Part shown: positions 1 to 8,327 of the stretch, one piece after another | How the letters are laid out: every line of letters begins with the position of its first letter | Numbering within the stretch: the stretch's first letter is position 1 | DNA from: an uncultured Lachnoclostridium sp. | GTDB taxonomy: Bacteria; Bacillota; Clostridia; Lachnospirales; Lachnospiraceae | Direction: 5' to 3' | Assembly: GCA_948330435.1 (NCBI GenBank) | Contig: CAOJBY010000009.1 | Coordinates: 65,366-129,365 of the forward strand | DNA: 64,000 bases | Notes under the pieces: generated by a model | Told to the model about the DNA's origin: nothing | The model's input: only the letters and a program-made list of their open reading frames with translations | Databases searched by the model: none | Program-made: the position numbers and the translations under genes

Positions 1-1435
1 CCTGCTCACGGATCTTTATGAGCTTACTATGATGCAGGGCTATTTTAAAAATCATTCCAATGAAACGGTTGTTTTCGACGCTTTCTATCGAAAGAATCCC
101 TCCGGAAATGGCTTCGCAATTGCCGCAGGTCTTGATCAGGTGATTGATTATATTAAGAATCTGACCTTTGATCAAAAGGATATTGAGTATCTGAGAAGCC
201 TTAAGCTTTTTGATGAGGATTTTTTGGAATATTTAAGCAAGTTCCGGTTTTCCGGTGATATTTATGGGATTCCCGAGGGGACGGTTGTTTTTCCCAGGGA
301 GCCGTTAGTTAAGGTGGTTGCTCCCATTATGGAAGCCCAGTTGGTGGAAACGGCCATTCTTACTATTGTGAATCATCAGAGTTTGATTGCTACGAAGACG
401 GCCCGTGTGGTTTATGCGGCTAAGGGTGACGGCATTATGGAGTTTGGTCTTCGCCGTGCTCAGGGACCGGATGCCGGTATCTATGGAGCCAGGGCTGCCA
501 TGATCGGCGGGTGTATTGGTACCTCTAACGTCTTGGCCGGACAGCTTTTTGATGTGCCGGTGAAAGGAACTCATGCCCATAGCTGGATTATGAGTTTTCC
601 GGATGAATATACGGCTTTTAAGAAGTATTCGGAACTGTATCCGGATGCCTGTATCCTGCTGGCAGATACTTATGATACCTTGAAGTCCGGTGTTCCCAAT
701 GCGATTCGGGTGTTTAAGGAGATGCGTGAAGCCGGGATTCCCCTTACTTTCTATGGGATTCGTCTGGACAGCGGCGACTTGGCTTATATGTCTAAGAAAG
801 CACGTAAGATGCTGGATGAGGCCGGGTTCCCGGATGCAATTATTTCTGCTTCCAGTGATCTGGATGAGTATTTGATTAACAGCTTAAAGCAGCAGAATGC
901 GGCTATTACTTCCTGGGGCGTGGGAACGAATATGATTACTTCTGCGGATTGTCCGGCTTTCGGCGGTGTGTATAAGCTGGCGGCCGTGATGGATGAGGAT
1001 GGGGAGTTTGTTCCTAAGATTAAGCTTTCGGAGAATTCTGAGAAGATTACCAATCCTGGTAATAAGACGATTTACAGGATTTATGATAATGAGACGGGGA
1101 AGATTCGGGCGGATTTGATTTGTCTTGTGGATGAGACTTTTGACGATTCTCAGGATTTGTTGATTTTTGATTCGATTGAGACCTGGAAGAAGACGAAGCT
1201 TAAAGGGGGCACTTATCATATGAGGGAGCTTCTGGTTCCGGTGTTCCAAAATGGGGAGTGCGTTTATACTTCGCCCAGTGTGATGGAGATTCGGGAGTAT
1301 TGTGCCAAGGAGCAGAATACGCTTTGGGACGAGACCAGGCGGTTGGTGAATCCTCATGAGGTTTATGTGGATCTTTCGGATAAGCTGTTTCGGATTAAGG
1401 CGGGGCTTTTGGATCAGATGAATCAGGAAGCGTAA
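1..1435 (+). CDS. pncB: Nicotinate phosphoribosyltransferase, 5' end outside the window
   Basis: The enzyme joins nicotinate to PRPP to give nicotinate mononucleotide, the salvage entry to NAD, in the cytoplasm. The frame is open to the window edge: in-frame codons from base 2 encode LLTDLYELT directly before the Met pair at base 29. That is the conserved N-terminal motif of the family, so the true start lies just upstream and the gene is cut by the window, not naturally short. Other family motifs are EFGLRRAQGPD (active-site Arg region), GTHAHSWI, and the GIRLDSGDL phosphate-binding segment. It converges on asnB with a shared terminator between them. A NiaR-type NAD regulator is encoded at 35.8-36.3 kb, but the promoter of this gene is outside the window, so control by NiaR cannot be read here. 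Assignment is confident. Confidence 0.95.
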   Translation, partial: LLTDLYELTMMQGYFKNHSNETVVFDAFYRKNPSGNGFAIAAGLDQVIDYIKNLTFDQKDIEYLRSLKLFDEDFLEYLSKFRFSGDIYGIPEGTVVFPREPLVKVVAPIMEAQLVETAILTIVNHQSLIATKTARVVYAAKGDGIMEFGLRRAQGPDAGIYGARAAMIGGCIGTSNVLAGQLFDVPVKGTHAHSWIMSFPDEYTAFKKYSELYPDACILLADTYDTLKSGVPNAIRVFKEMREAGIPLTFYGIRLDSGDLAYMSKKARKMLDEAGFPDAIISASSDLDEYLINSLKQQNAAITSWGVGTNMITSADCPAFGGVYKLAAVMDEDGEFVPKIKLSENSEKITNPGNKTIYRIYDNETGKIRADLICLVDETFDDSQDLLIFDSIETWKKTKLKGGTYHMRELLVPVFQNGECVYTSPSVMEIREYCAKEQNTLWDETRRLVNPHEVYVDLSDKLFRIKAGLLDQMNQEA

Positions 1436-1450
1436 CGTAGACAGTATAGG

Positions 1451-1502
1451 GCGGACGGAAGATCCGCAAAAGGGGGACTGGGACTTTTCCAGGCCCCCTT
1501 TT
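1451..1502. terminator. Bidirectional terminator between pncB and asnB
   Basis: A small GCGGA/TCCGC hairpin at 1451-1467 is followed by a longer stem: AAAAGGGGG and CTGG pair with CCAG and CCCCCTTTT across 1468-1502. A-rich and T-rich flanks on opposite sides let it work for both convergent genes. Confidence 0.8.
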
Positions 1503-1510
1503 AAGAAAAC

Positions 1511-3358
1511 TCATTGCTCGCTGAAATAGATCTGGTGCCAGATGCAGAATGTGTATATGGTCCAGAGCTTTCGGCTGTTGTCTTTGTGTTTTGACAGGTG
1601 CTCTTCCAGGAGTTGTGTTAGTTTTTCCTGGCGGAAGTACTGTCTGGCTGCCGGGCTTTCAAATGCTTTTTGCATGCGGCTTTTGCCCTCTTCGGAGCAG
1701 ATCCAGTGGCGTATGGGGACTGGAAAGCCCAGTTTTGGGCGTTCGCTGGTGTTGGCATCCAGTTTGAAAGCGGCGGCTTTTCGGAGGATGTATTTTGTTA
1801 CCCGGCCCCGCTGCTTCATGTGGGAGGGCAGGTGGCGGGAACACTCGAAGACTTCTTTGTCCAAGAAAGGAACACGCACTTCCAGGGAATGGGCCATGCT
1901 CATGCGATCGGCTTTTTGGAGGATGTCTCCGGGGAGCCAGTGTCGAAGATCTATTTCCTGCATTCTGTCTGCGTCGTTTAAACCTATGGTTTTGTCATAG
2001 TCTTCTTCCAGAAAACTTTGGGGGCTTCTGGCTCCGGTGTAGATTTTAAGCAGCTCTCGACGCTCTTCCAGGGAAAAAATGTTGGCGTTGCCGATGAAGC
2101 GTTCTTCTAAGGATTTGCTGCCCCTTATTAGGAAGTTTTTCCCTTTTAGATTGGGAAAATGTTCTGCCAGGCGGGCCAGTTTTATACGGAGTCCTTTTGG
2201 GAGCATCTGGTAGCGACGCAGGGCTTCCGGTTCGCAGTAGATGCGGTAGCCGCCAAAGAGTTCATCGGCTCCCTCTCCGGATACGACTACTTTTACGTCT
2301 TTTGAAGCTTCCATGGAGAGGAAATAGAGGGCTACTGCAGAGGCATCACCCAAAGGTTCATCCATGTAGTAGAGTACCTCCGGAACGGCTTCCCAGAATT
2401 CCTGTTCACGGATTCTTCTTCCTTTGTGTTCTAAGCTGCATTGGTCTGCTGTCTCTTTGGCGTATCGAATCTCATTGTATTTGCTTTTTTCCTGGCCGAA
2501 GCCTACGGTGTAGGCTCTTTTTCCGCCGAATTCAGATGCTATCAGACCTGAGTCTACGCCGCCGGACAGGAATGTGCCTATCTCTACGTCTGCGATTTCA
2601 TGGGCTTTTACGGAATCCTTGATAACTTCATCTACTGCGTTTAGCCATTCTTTTCCGGATTTTCCATCCTCCGGCTCTAGGGATGGTTCGAAATACTTCT
2701 GGATTTCCAGAATGATGCTCCCGCTTTTCCATCGAAGAAAGCTTCCTGGTTCCAGTCGGTAGATTCCTTTGAAGAAAGTTTCTTCCAGAGCTGAGTACTG
2801 GAATGACAGGAATTGCTCCAGGGCTTGTTCGTTTAGCTCTTTTTTGTATTCCGGATATTTGAGTATGCTTTTTATCTCGGATGCAAATACGAAGCTTTCC
2901 CCTATTATTGCATAGTAAAGGGGCTTGATTCCGAAGAAGTCTCTGGCTGCAAAAAGCTCTTTTTCCTCTTCATCCCAGATAACGAAAGCAAACATTCCCC
3001 GCAGGCGGTTCAGCATGTCTCCGCCCCATTCTTCGTAGCCGTGAATTAATACCTCGGTGTCGGAACGGGTGGTGAAAATGTGTCCGGCTTCTAGTAGTTC
3101 TTCTCTAAGTTCCTGGTAATTATAAATCTCTCCGTTAAAGACCAGGACTTTGTCTCCCTTTTCATTTTTCATTGGCTGTGCACCGGATTCCAGATCTATA
3201 ATACTCAGGCGGCGAAAGCCTATTGCCGCATCCTCACTTAGCCAGCTTCCTCCATCATCGGGTCCCCGGTGACGGATGGCGTCTTTCATTTCTTCTAATA
3301 TATATTCTCTGTCCCAATTTTCTTTTTTCTTTCCTGCAAATCCGCAAATGCCACACAT
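1511..3358 (-). CDS. asnB: Asparagine synthase, glutamine-hydrolysing
   Basis: Converts aspartate, ATP and glutamine to asparagine. The protein is 615 residues and starts MCGICGFAG, so Cys2 becomes the N-terminal nucleophile of the class II glutaminase domain (about residues 2-200); RHRGPDDGG and the NGEIYNY motif are present. The synthetase half (about 230-600) has the ATP-pyrophosphatase loop SGGVDSGL and a GEGADELFGGY motif. Length matches the AsnB type found in Firmicutes. A GGGGGA ribosome binding site precedes the ATG. The gene is monocistronic: it has its own promoter-like boxes at 3399-3427 and ends at a shared terminator. Some relatives act on cell-wall amidation instead of free aspartate, and sequence alone does not exclude that, but the standard role is most likely. 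Confidence 0.93.
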   Translation of the reverse strand: MCGICGFAGKKKENWDREYILEEMKDAIRHRGPDDGGSWLSEDAAIGFRRLSIIDLESGAQPMKNEKGDKVLVFNGEIYNYQELREELLEAGHIFTTRSDTEVLIHGYEEWGGDMLNRLRGMFAFVIWDEEEKELFAARDFFGIKPLYYAIIGESFVFASEIKSILKYPEYKKELNEQALEQFLSFQYSALEETFFKGIYRLEPGSFLRWKSGSIILEIQKYFEPSLEPEDGKSGKEWLNAVDEVIKDSVKAHEIADVEIGTFLSGGVDSGLIASEFGGKRAYTVGFGQEKSKYNEIRYAKETADQCSLEHKGRRIREQEFWEAVPEVLYYMDEPLGDASAVALYFLSMEASKDVKVVVSGEGADELFGGYRIYCEPEALRRYQMLPKGLRIKLARLAEHFPNLKGKNFLIRGSKSLEERFIGNANIFSLEERRELLKIYTGARSPQSFLEEDYDKTIGLNDADRMQEIDLRHWLPGDILQKADRMSMAHSLEVRVPFLDKEVFECSRHLPSHMKQRGRVTKYILRKAAAFKLDANTSERPKLGFPVPIRHWICSEEGKSRMQKAFESPAARQYFRQEKLTQLLEEHLSKHKDNSRKLWTIYTFCIWHQIYFSEQ

Positions 3359-3398
3359 ATATGGTCCCCCTTATTTAAAATCACTCTTTTTGGTTACC

Positions 3399-3427
3399 AT
3401 AATCTTAGCATCGGCTTATTTCGACAA
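3399..3427 (-). promoter_or_regulatory. Predicted sigma-A promoter of asnB
   Basis: On the minus strand TTGTCG (3422-3427) is separated by 17 bp from GATTAT (3399-3404). The resulting leader is short and leads to the asnB ribosome binding site. Confidence 0.5.
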
Positions 3428-3495
3428 ATTTTCTGAGTTGTAACAAAAATGTATACGGATGTTAATATTGTTGCACAAAGCTTAAGGATCGCTTA

Positions 3496-3652
3496 AGTTG
3501 AGGTTAGCAATTTACTCCGCCATGCAAAAGCTTGAAGCTGCATTCGCAGCTTCAAGCTTTCCGGGCTTCGCCCTATAAAAAGGAACAGGGAAAGGAGTCT
3601 TTGTGAGCCAGCTCACGAACCCTTTCCCTGCTCCTTTTTGCATGGCTCAACT
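3496..3652. repeat. Nested inverted-repeat element with tandem hairpins
   Basis: Outer arms AGTTGAG (3496-3502) plus CCATGCAAAAG (3520-3530) pair with CTTTTTGCATGG and CTCAACT (3634-3652). Inside lie three hairpins: a perfect 14-bp stem with a CATTCG loop (3527-3560), a GGGC/GCCC mini-hairpin (3563-3573), and a long stem of AAAAAGGA, CAGGGAAAGG and GTGAGC against their complements (3577-3639). In the minus direction the last hairpin ends in TTTTT immediately after the lipoprotein gene, so it very likely terminates that operon. The additional structures exceed what a simple terminator needs. Confidence 0.75.
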
Positions 3653-3656
3653 AACG

Positions 3657-5030
3657 CTAAAATTCCAGCACCAAAGCCCTGCGGCCGGAATCCCATTGCA
3701 TCCCTGCTGCATTGTTGGCTATTGCCTGCATTTCTTTTACATAATATTCCATGCCAGTCTCTGCCAGGAGTCTTCGGGTAGTGGCATCATATTGGAGACG
3801 TATGACGTATCCTGCATTTTGATACAATACACGTCTGGTCATCCCCTCCTCTGTCATGGTGTACAGGCAGATATCCTGGGGGCCGGTGTCTCCCATGTGA
3901 TCTCTGTCATACTCCGCCACCACAAATGCCTCTCCGTCATCCAAAACACAGAAGTCCCGAATTCCTCTGGCCGGCCCTACGGACATGGTGCTTACATAAG
4001 CACCGTCTGTTATATCCAGACATATGATTCCCTCCTCTGCGGAGGTAAAATACAGATATCCCCCGGCATCCAGATAAAGCTTGCCATCTCTTGGGCAGTT
4101 GACGATGTTAGGAATGACGACCCCCTCTGTTTCCATGCCCGGCTTGGGGATCTTCTGGGTAAAAAAGTCAATTCGTACTTGAGAGGAAGCCTTATTTGTC
4201 TCCGGTTCACTTATCTCCGAGACGATTGCCGTAAGAATGTCCTCCCCTTTCCAATCTACATAAAGCTGTGTTCCATCCAAAATATCTACTTTCCCTGTGG
4301 TGCCAGAGTAATAATAGTTCATCCGGTTGATCTCCTGGCCCGTCTCCATATTGCGGTAGTGGAAAACGAATTTATCACCCATGTAAGAATTCCACACATC
4401 AATATTCCTCGGATAGAAGCCATAGCATAAGAGTGATCCATCCCGACTCCAGGCAACCAGAATCATAAACTGCTCTATGGGGCATTCTTCCTTATCCCCA
4501 TCCAGCAGCAGCTCTTCTTCCCCTGTTTCCAGATCCATCAGATAAAGCCGCCCTCCTATATAAGTTTGATCCCACCGTACATACAGTAAATATCTTCCGT
4601 CCGGTGAAAAAAACGATTTCGCCAGATTCTGTTCATCCCGGCTCCCGGACTCCCAGGCTATCGAAACACCAGTGGATGCCATCAGTTCCCCCACCGGAAA
4701 TACCCCCGTATCGTAAAAACCGTAACGATAATCCAGCGTTCGTATTCTCAGACCGTCTGTGGCAGATTCCGCCAGACGCACCTGATGCTCTCCCGTTCCC
4801 GGCAAAAAGGCCGTATAACCTCCAAACGTAAGACTAGAATAATCCTCGCTGTACATTTTCCGGACTGCATAGCGATCTCCCGTCTCTCCCTGGAGGGCAA
4901 CGCCCTGCTCCATATCCTCCTCCGGAAGAAGCATGGTCTTGGGTTCAGGCACCCTCCTGCAGCCCGCAGCCAGTGTAAGGCAAAAGAGCAAAAGGCCAAA
5001 CCTCCAAAGAGATGTTATTCGATCTCTCAC
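3657..5030 (-). CDS. Secreted lipoprotein, beta-propeller-like, in a two-component operon
   Basis: No specific function recognised. I place the start at the GTG at 5030, because AGGAGG lies six bases upstream; a TTG 45 bases further up is open but has no such site. The 457-residue product has a lipoprotein signal (WRFGLLLFCLTLAAGC), so it is probably anchored to the outer face of the membrane by that Cys. The body is rich in short strand-like segments such as SPDGRYLLYVRWD and WSRDGSLLCYGF, recalling WD40/TolB-like propellers. It is the third gene after a response regulator and sensor kinase, with only 58 bp from the kinase stop, which suggests it is an accessory or output of that signalling system. 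It ends 5 bp before the strong hairpin element. Confidence 0.75.
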   Translation of the reverse strand: MRDRITSLWRFGLLLFCLTLAAGCRRVPEPKTMLLPEEDMEQGVALQGETGDRYAVRKMYSEDYSSLTFGGYTAFLPGTGEHQVRLAESATDGLRIRTLDYRYGFYDTGVFPVGELMASTGVSIAWESGSRDEQNLAKSFFSPDGRYLLYVRWDQTYIGGRLYLMDLETGEEELLLDGDKEECPIEQFMILVAWSRDGSLLCYGFYPRNIDVWNSYMGDKFVFHYRNMETGQEINRMNYYYSGTTGKVDILDGTQLYVDWKGEDILTAIVSEISEPETNKASSQVRIDFFTQKIPKPGMETEGVVIPNIVNCPRDGKLYLDAGGYLYFTSAEEGIICLDITDGAYVSTMSVGPARGIRDFCVLDDGEAFVVAEYDRDHMGDTGPQDICLYTMTEEGMTRRVLYQNAGYVIRLQYDATTRRLLAETGMEYYVKEMQAIANNAAGMQWDSGRRALVLEF

Positions 5031-5088
5031 AATTGCCCTCCTTTCCAGTACATCACTGCATTCATTTTGATGCAAATAGTGTAGTGTA

Positions 5089-6633
5089 TTAGCTGTTTTC
5101 TGTCTTCATCGTTCCTGCAAATGACGGAAACAGAAGAAAAAACGCAATTCGCCCCTCGGGACGATTCTCCGCCCAGATCACTCCCTTGTGTTCTTTCATA
5201 ATCTTCTGGCAGATGGAAAGGCCCAGGCCTGCACTTCCCTGCTCCCTGGAATATTCTTTGTCCGCCCGGTAGAAAGGTTCAAAAATATGCTTTAACTGCT
5301 CCTGGCTCATCTGCTTTCCCTTATTTGATATGGAAAAGAGGACACGTCCTTTTCGATGGGCACCGGAGATTCGTATCTCTGTCCCCTCTTCTCCATATTT
5401 CACCGCATTGTCAATCAGATTAATAAAGACCTGTCTGAGCCGTTCCTCCTGACCCTGAACACATAGCTCCGTCTCCAGCTTCAGGCGGATATGAGCACCA
5501 TAGCGGTTGGCCTTGATCTCCATGGCTTCCGAAACGCTTCGTATCAGCTTTCCCATATCGACCCTTGTCATTTCCTCACGCTCCGCCCGATCGGCCATCT
5601 CCAGGAGCTGAATCACCATACGGTGAAGTCTTGTACTCTCATGAAGAATATGCTCCACGCCTTTCTCTACCATTTCTTCGTCTCCTCCCTGATCGGCTTC
5701 AATCAACTGGGCATAGCCCTGAATGGTTGTGAGGGGCGTTTTCAGCTCATGGGTAACATTGTTATAGAATTCCTGGCGGCTGTTTAAAAGCTTCAGAATC
5801 TGGTCCCGGTCATCCTGCATTTTCTGGATATACTGCCCCACCTTATTCAGCATAGCACTGTAGTCCCTGGACAGCTCCCCGACCTCGTCACGCCTGGCAG
5901 AATCGGCCAGACCTGCCAGCAGCTCTGTATTGACTTCGTCCTGCTCCAGGTCCTGGCTCATCTGTCTGGAAACCTTGGTAAGCCGCTGAATCGGCTTGAT
6001 GATTCGATTTAAAAGAAGAAAAATCAGAAAGAATGCGGCCGCAAATATAGCAATGGCAACACGTATAATAATCTCTTTCATCTGTTCTCCCTGCCGCCAA
6101 AGTTCCGTATAGTCCATGCAATAGCGGATGATTCCTACATTTTTCTCCGCCACAATTACAGGCATGGCAAACCAGACCTCAAGAGTGCCCTCCTCAGAAT
6201 ATACCAGGGTAAAAGCAGTATTCCCATTCACAGCCTCCTGTAATTCCGCAGTTCCTCCCTCCTGGTCATCACTGTGATTTTTTCGGTAATTATAGGCTAA
6301 AAGCTCTCCATCCTCAGAGTAGGCTGCCAGCTCATAACGGCCGGAGGAACCATACATCTCCTGGACAATGGTTTCCGCAAGATTGTTAAAGCTCTCCTGG
6401 TCATTGTTTGCATCGTTAAGAATCAAAAGCTGCCGTACATAAATCTCCGTATTCTCCCGGACAGACTGCAGCTCCCGAATAATCTGTTCTTCTCTGCTCC
6501 CGGTCAACTGTCGATCCGTCATCCAATATAGAAAAATCCCGCTTACCAGAAACACCGCAAGAAGACCCGCCGTCATCTGCATGCGGATCCCAAAACGAAT
6601 GGTTCTTTTTTCCCAAGATTTCTTATGGTACAT
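5089..6633 (-). CDS. Sensor histidine kinase (HAMP, HisKA, HATPase)
   Basis: A membrane sensor of 514 residues. Two membrane segments at about 19-38 and 188-209 enclose an extracellular sensing region of roughly 150 residues. A HAMP linker follows (RIIKPIQRLTKVSRQMSQ), then the phospho-accepting His295 in NVTHELKTPLTTIQGY and a C-terminal ATPase domain with FINLIDNAVKYGE (N box) and a GLGLSICQKIM glycine box. The start overlaps the end of the response-regulator gene by 11 bp, so the two are translationally coupled and should be cognate partners. The stimulus is not evident; the downstream lipoprotein may modulate it. Confidence 0.93.
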   Translation of the reverse strand: MYHKKSWEKRTIRFGIRMQMTAGLLAVFLVSGIFLYWMTDRQLTGSREEQIIRELQSVRENTEIYVRQLLILNDANNDQESFNNLAETIVQEMYGSSGRYELAAYSEDGELLAYNYRKNHSDDQEGGTAELQEAVNGNTAFTLVYSEEGTLEVWFAMPVIVAEKNVGIIRYCMDYTELWRQGEQMKEIIIRVAIAIFAAAFFLIFLLLNRIIKPIQRLTKVSRQMSQDLEQDEVNTELLAGLADSARRDEVGELSRDYSAMLNKVGQYIQKMQDDRDQILKLLNSRQEFYNNVTHELKTPLTTIQGYAQLIEADQGGDEEMVEKGVEHILHESTRLHRMVIQLLEMADRAEREEMTRVDMGKLIRSVSEAMEIKANRYGAHIRLKLETELCVQGQEERLRQVFINLIDNAVKYGEEGTEIRISGAHRKGRVLFSISNKGKQMSQEQLKHIFEPFYRADKEYSREQGSAGLGLSICQKIMKEHKGVIWAENRPEGRIAFFLLFPSFAGTMKTENS

Positions 6634-7297
6634 ATTTATATCCTACTCCAAATACGGTGACCAGCTTATCCCCCAGGCCCGTTTTCCGGCGGAGACGCTG
6701 AATATGAATGTCCACGGTGCGTGTGTCACCTGCATAGTCATAGCCCCAGATCTGCTCTAAGAGTATCACTCTGGTAAATACCTGTCTGGGATGTTTTAAA
6801 AAATACAGCAGAAGATCGTATTCCTTTGGGGTCAGCTCCACAGGCTCCCCGTTTCGATAGACCATACGCTCCTGCTCGGACACGGTAAGCCCCTCTGCCG
6901 CAGGCTCCTCCTGCCGGATTCCCCGAACACGGTCAAACCGACGCAGAATGGTCTTCACCCGGGCCACTACCTCCCTGAGATCAAAGGGCTTCGTAATATA
7001 ATCGTCTGCTCCGGATTCCAAGCCGTAGAGCTTATCCTCCACATTTCCCCGGGCAGTCAGCATAATGATGGGGATATTATACCTCTCCGTCAGCATCCGG
7101 CACACGTCCACTCCGGCGATATCCGGCAGCATCCAGTCCAAGAGCACCATATCCGGCTCATATTCCTCCGCCCTTTCAAGGCCGCTGCCCCCCGTATAGG
7201 CACAGACCACCTCAAAGCCCTCTTTCTCAAATCCGTATTTTAAAATATCTGCAATCGGCTTCTCATCCTCAATCACCAGGATTCGTTTCTGGTCCAT
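6623..7297 (-). CDS. OmpR/PhoB-family response regulator
   Basis: A 224-residue two-domain regulator. The receiver domain has the acidic pair in IEDE (about 10-13), phospho-acceptor Asp54 in VLLDWMLPD, and the switch Lys in DDYITKPFDLRE. The C-terminal winged helix has the DNA-recognition pattern TPKEYDLLLYFLKHP and RTVDIHIQRLRRKTG. The frame is open further upstream, but the ATG at 7297 is chosen: it follows an AAAGGAG site and gives the MDQKRILVIEDE family N terminus. It is first in the operon with its sensor kinase and the lipoprotein. Confidence 0.93.
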   Translation of the reverse strand: MDQKRILVIEDEKPIADILKYGFEKEGFEVVCAYTGGSGLERAEEYEPDMVLLDWMLPDIAGVDVCRMLTERYNIPIIMLTARGNVEDKLYGLESGADDYITKPFDLREVVARVKTILRRFDRVRGIRQEEPAAEGLTVSEQERMVYRNGEPVELTPKEYDLLLYFLKHPRQVFTRVILLEQIWGYDYAGDTRTVDIHIQRLRRKTGLGDKLVTVFGVGYKYVP

Positions 7298-7383
7298 CTC
7301 TTTTTGCACTCCTTTGTTGTAGAGTCCTCCCGAAATTTTTATATTAAGGGAATTTCCAGGAGTCCTCAGGAATCCTGCATATC

Positions 7384-7405
7384 GTAGAATATTATACCTT
7401 TCTAC
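7384..7405 (-). promoter_or_regulatory. Possible -10 region with flanking inverted repeat, response regulator operon
   Basis: A TATAAT hexamer on the minus strand (7391-7396) sits inside an inverted repeat GTAGAA-N10-TTCTAC (7384-7405). No good -35 box is visible, which would fit an activator-dependent or autoregulated promoter. Confidence 0.35.
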
Positions 7406-7410
7406 AATAT

Positions 7411-7445
7411 AAAAATATGCTACACCAATGGTATAGCATATTTTT
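7411..7445 (-). terminator. Terminator of the beta-glucoside operon
   Basis: A 16-bp stem with one mismatch (7411-7426 with 7430-7445) and an ATT loop, ending in a T-run on the minus strand. It lies about 70 bp past the HAD phosphatase stop codon. Confidence 0.75.
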
Positions 7446-7513
7446 ATCAAATTTGTAAACAGATTGTATCAGATGTCCAAAACATCACTGGATAAACTCT
7501 ATTATCTTCTCAA

Positions 7514-8323
7514 TCACAGCATATTCTCTATCCGGCTTAAGAACCTTGGAAGCTGCCGCCCTTGCTTCAGAACAGCATTAGCCGGTGCATAGGAATGTGG
7601 AAACATCCGCAGCATCTCCACATCATTCCCCCCGTCTCCAAAAACGGCAGTCTCTTTCTTTTTCCACCCAAGATAGTCACTCAGCCAAAGAAGAGCTTTT
7701 GCCTTGGAAACCTCCTGGTCCGTAACCTCTATCACATGCTCTGCAAAGGGTGCGTTTACTGCATCCACAAGACAGCCGTTCAATTCCTGGAGAAGCCTGC
7801 CGTATCGCTCATCATCCAATTCCAAACCATTGATCTTCAGAATCTTTTCATTTTGGATCTCTTCACGTGTACAGTTGAAGCTGATTCTGGACATAAAGCG
7901 TTCATAATATCCGCTTTCTTTTTTCTCCAGTACCTTTTTCCGCCACATGTCCCAGGCACTGTATTCACGAATATAGGCATCCTGGCTAAGCCTTGTCAAA
8001 GTTCCGGATGCCGTGATAAATTCCAGATTTCTTTCCGGGTACTTCTGAAGAAACAATTTTTTTGTTTCCGGAGAAACCTCTTTTACAAACACAGGCCGCC
8101 GCTTAGGGTCCAGAATCAATGCACCGTTCATCAAAATCAGATATACCGGCATATCCCAAAGTCCCGGACAATTCTTTACACCCTCTTCGGTTCTTCCTGT
8201 AGCAACTGCAAAATCATAACCCCTTTCCAGAACCCTGCTAATACCATCCTCTATTACCTCATCCCATTCGAAATTCCGGTTTAACAGGGTTCCGTCCAGG
8301 TCACTGACAAAATGCCGGATCAT
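7514..8323 (-). CDS. Cof-type HAD hydrolase
   Basis: A cytoplasmic haloacid-dehalogenase phosphatase of 269 residues, class IIB cap. Motif I is SDLDGTLLNRN near the N terminus (nucleophile and acid/base Asp), and motif IV is FGDGGNDVEML near residue 225. The family dephosphorylates sugar phosphates and related compounds, and the exact substrate cannot be read. It follows the 6-phospho-beta-glucosidase gene by 4 bp and is the last gene of the beta-glucoside operon, so relieving sugar-phosphate build-up from imported beta-glucosides is a reasonable inference. Confidence 0.88.
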   Translation of the reverse strand: MIRHFVSDLDGTLLNRNFEWDEVIEDGISRVLERGYDFAVATGRTEEGVKNCPGLWDMPVYLILMNGALILDPKRRPVFVKEVSPETKKLFLQKYPERNLEFITASGTLTRLSQDAYIREYSAWDMWRKKVLEKKESGYYERFMSRISFNCTREEIQNEKILKINGLELDDERYGRLLQELNGCLVDAVNAPFAEHVIEVTDQEVSKAKALLWLSDYLGWKKKETAVFGDGGNDVEMLRMFPHSYAPANAVLKQGRQLPRFLSRIENML

Positions 8324-8327
8324 AGGA

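Noticed and set aside
3603..4430. A 275-codon open frame on the plus strand opposite the lipoprotein gene
   Set aside because: No ribosome binding site or recognisable family; it begins inside the hairpin element and mirrors the coding bias of the minus-strand gene.
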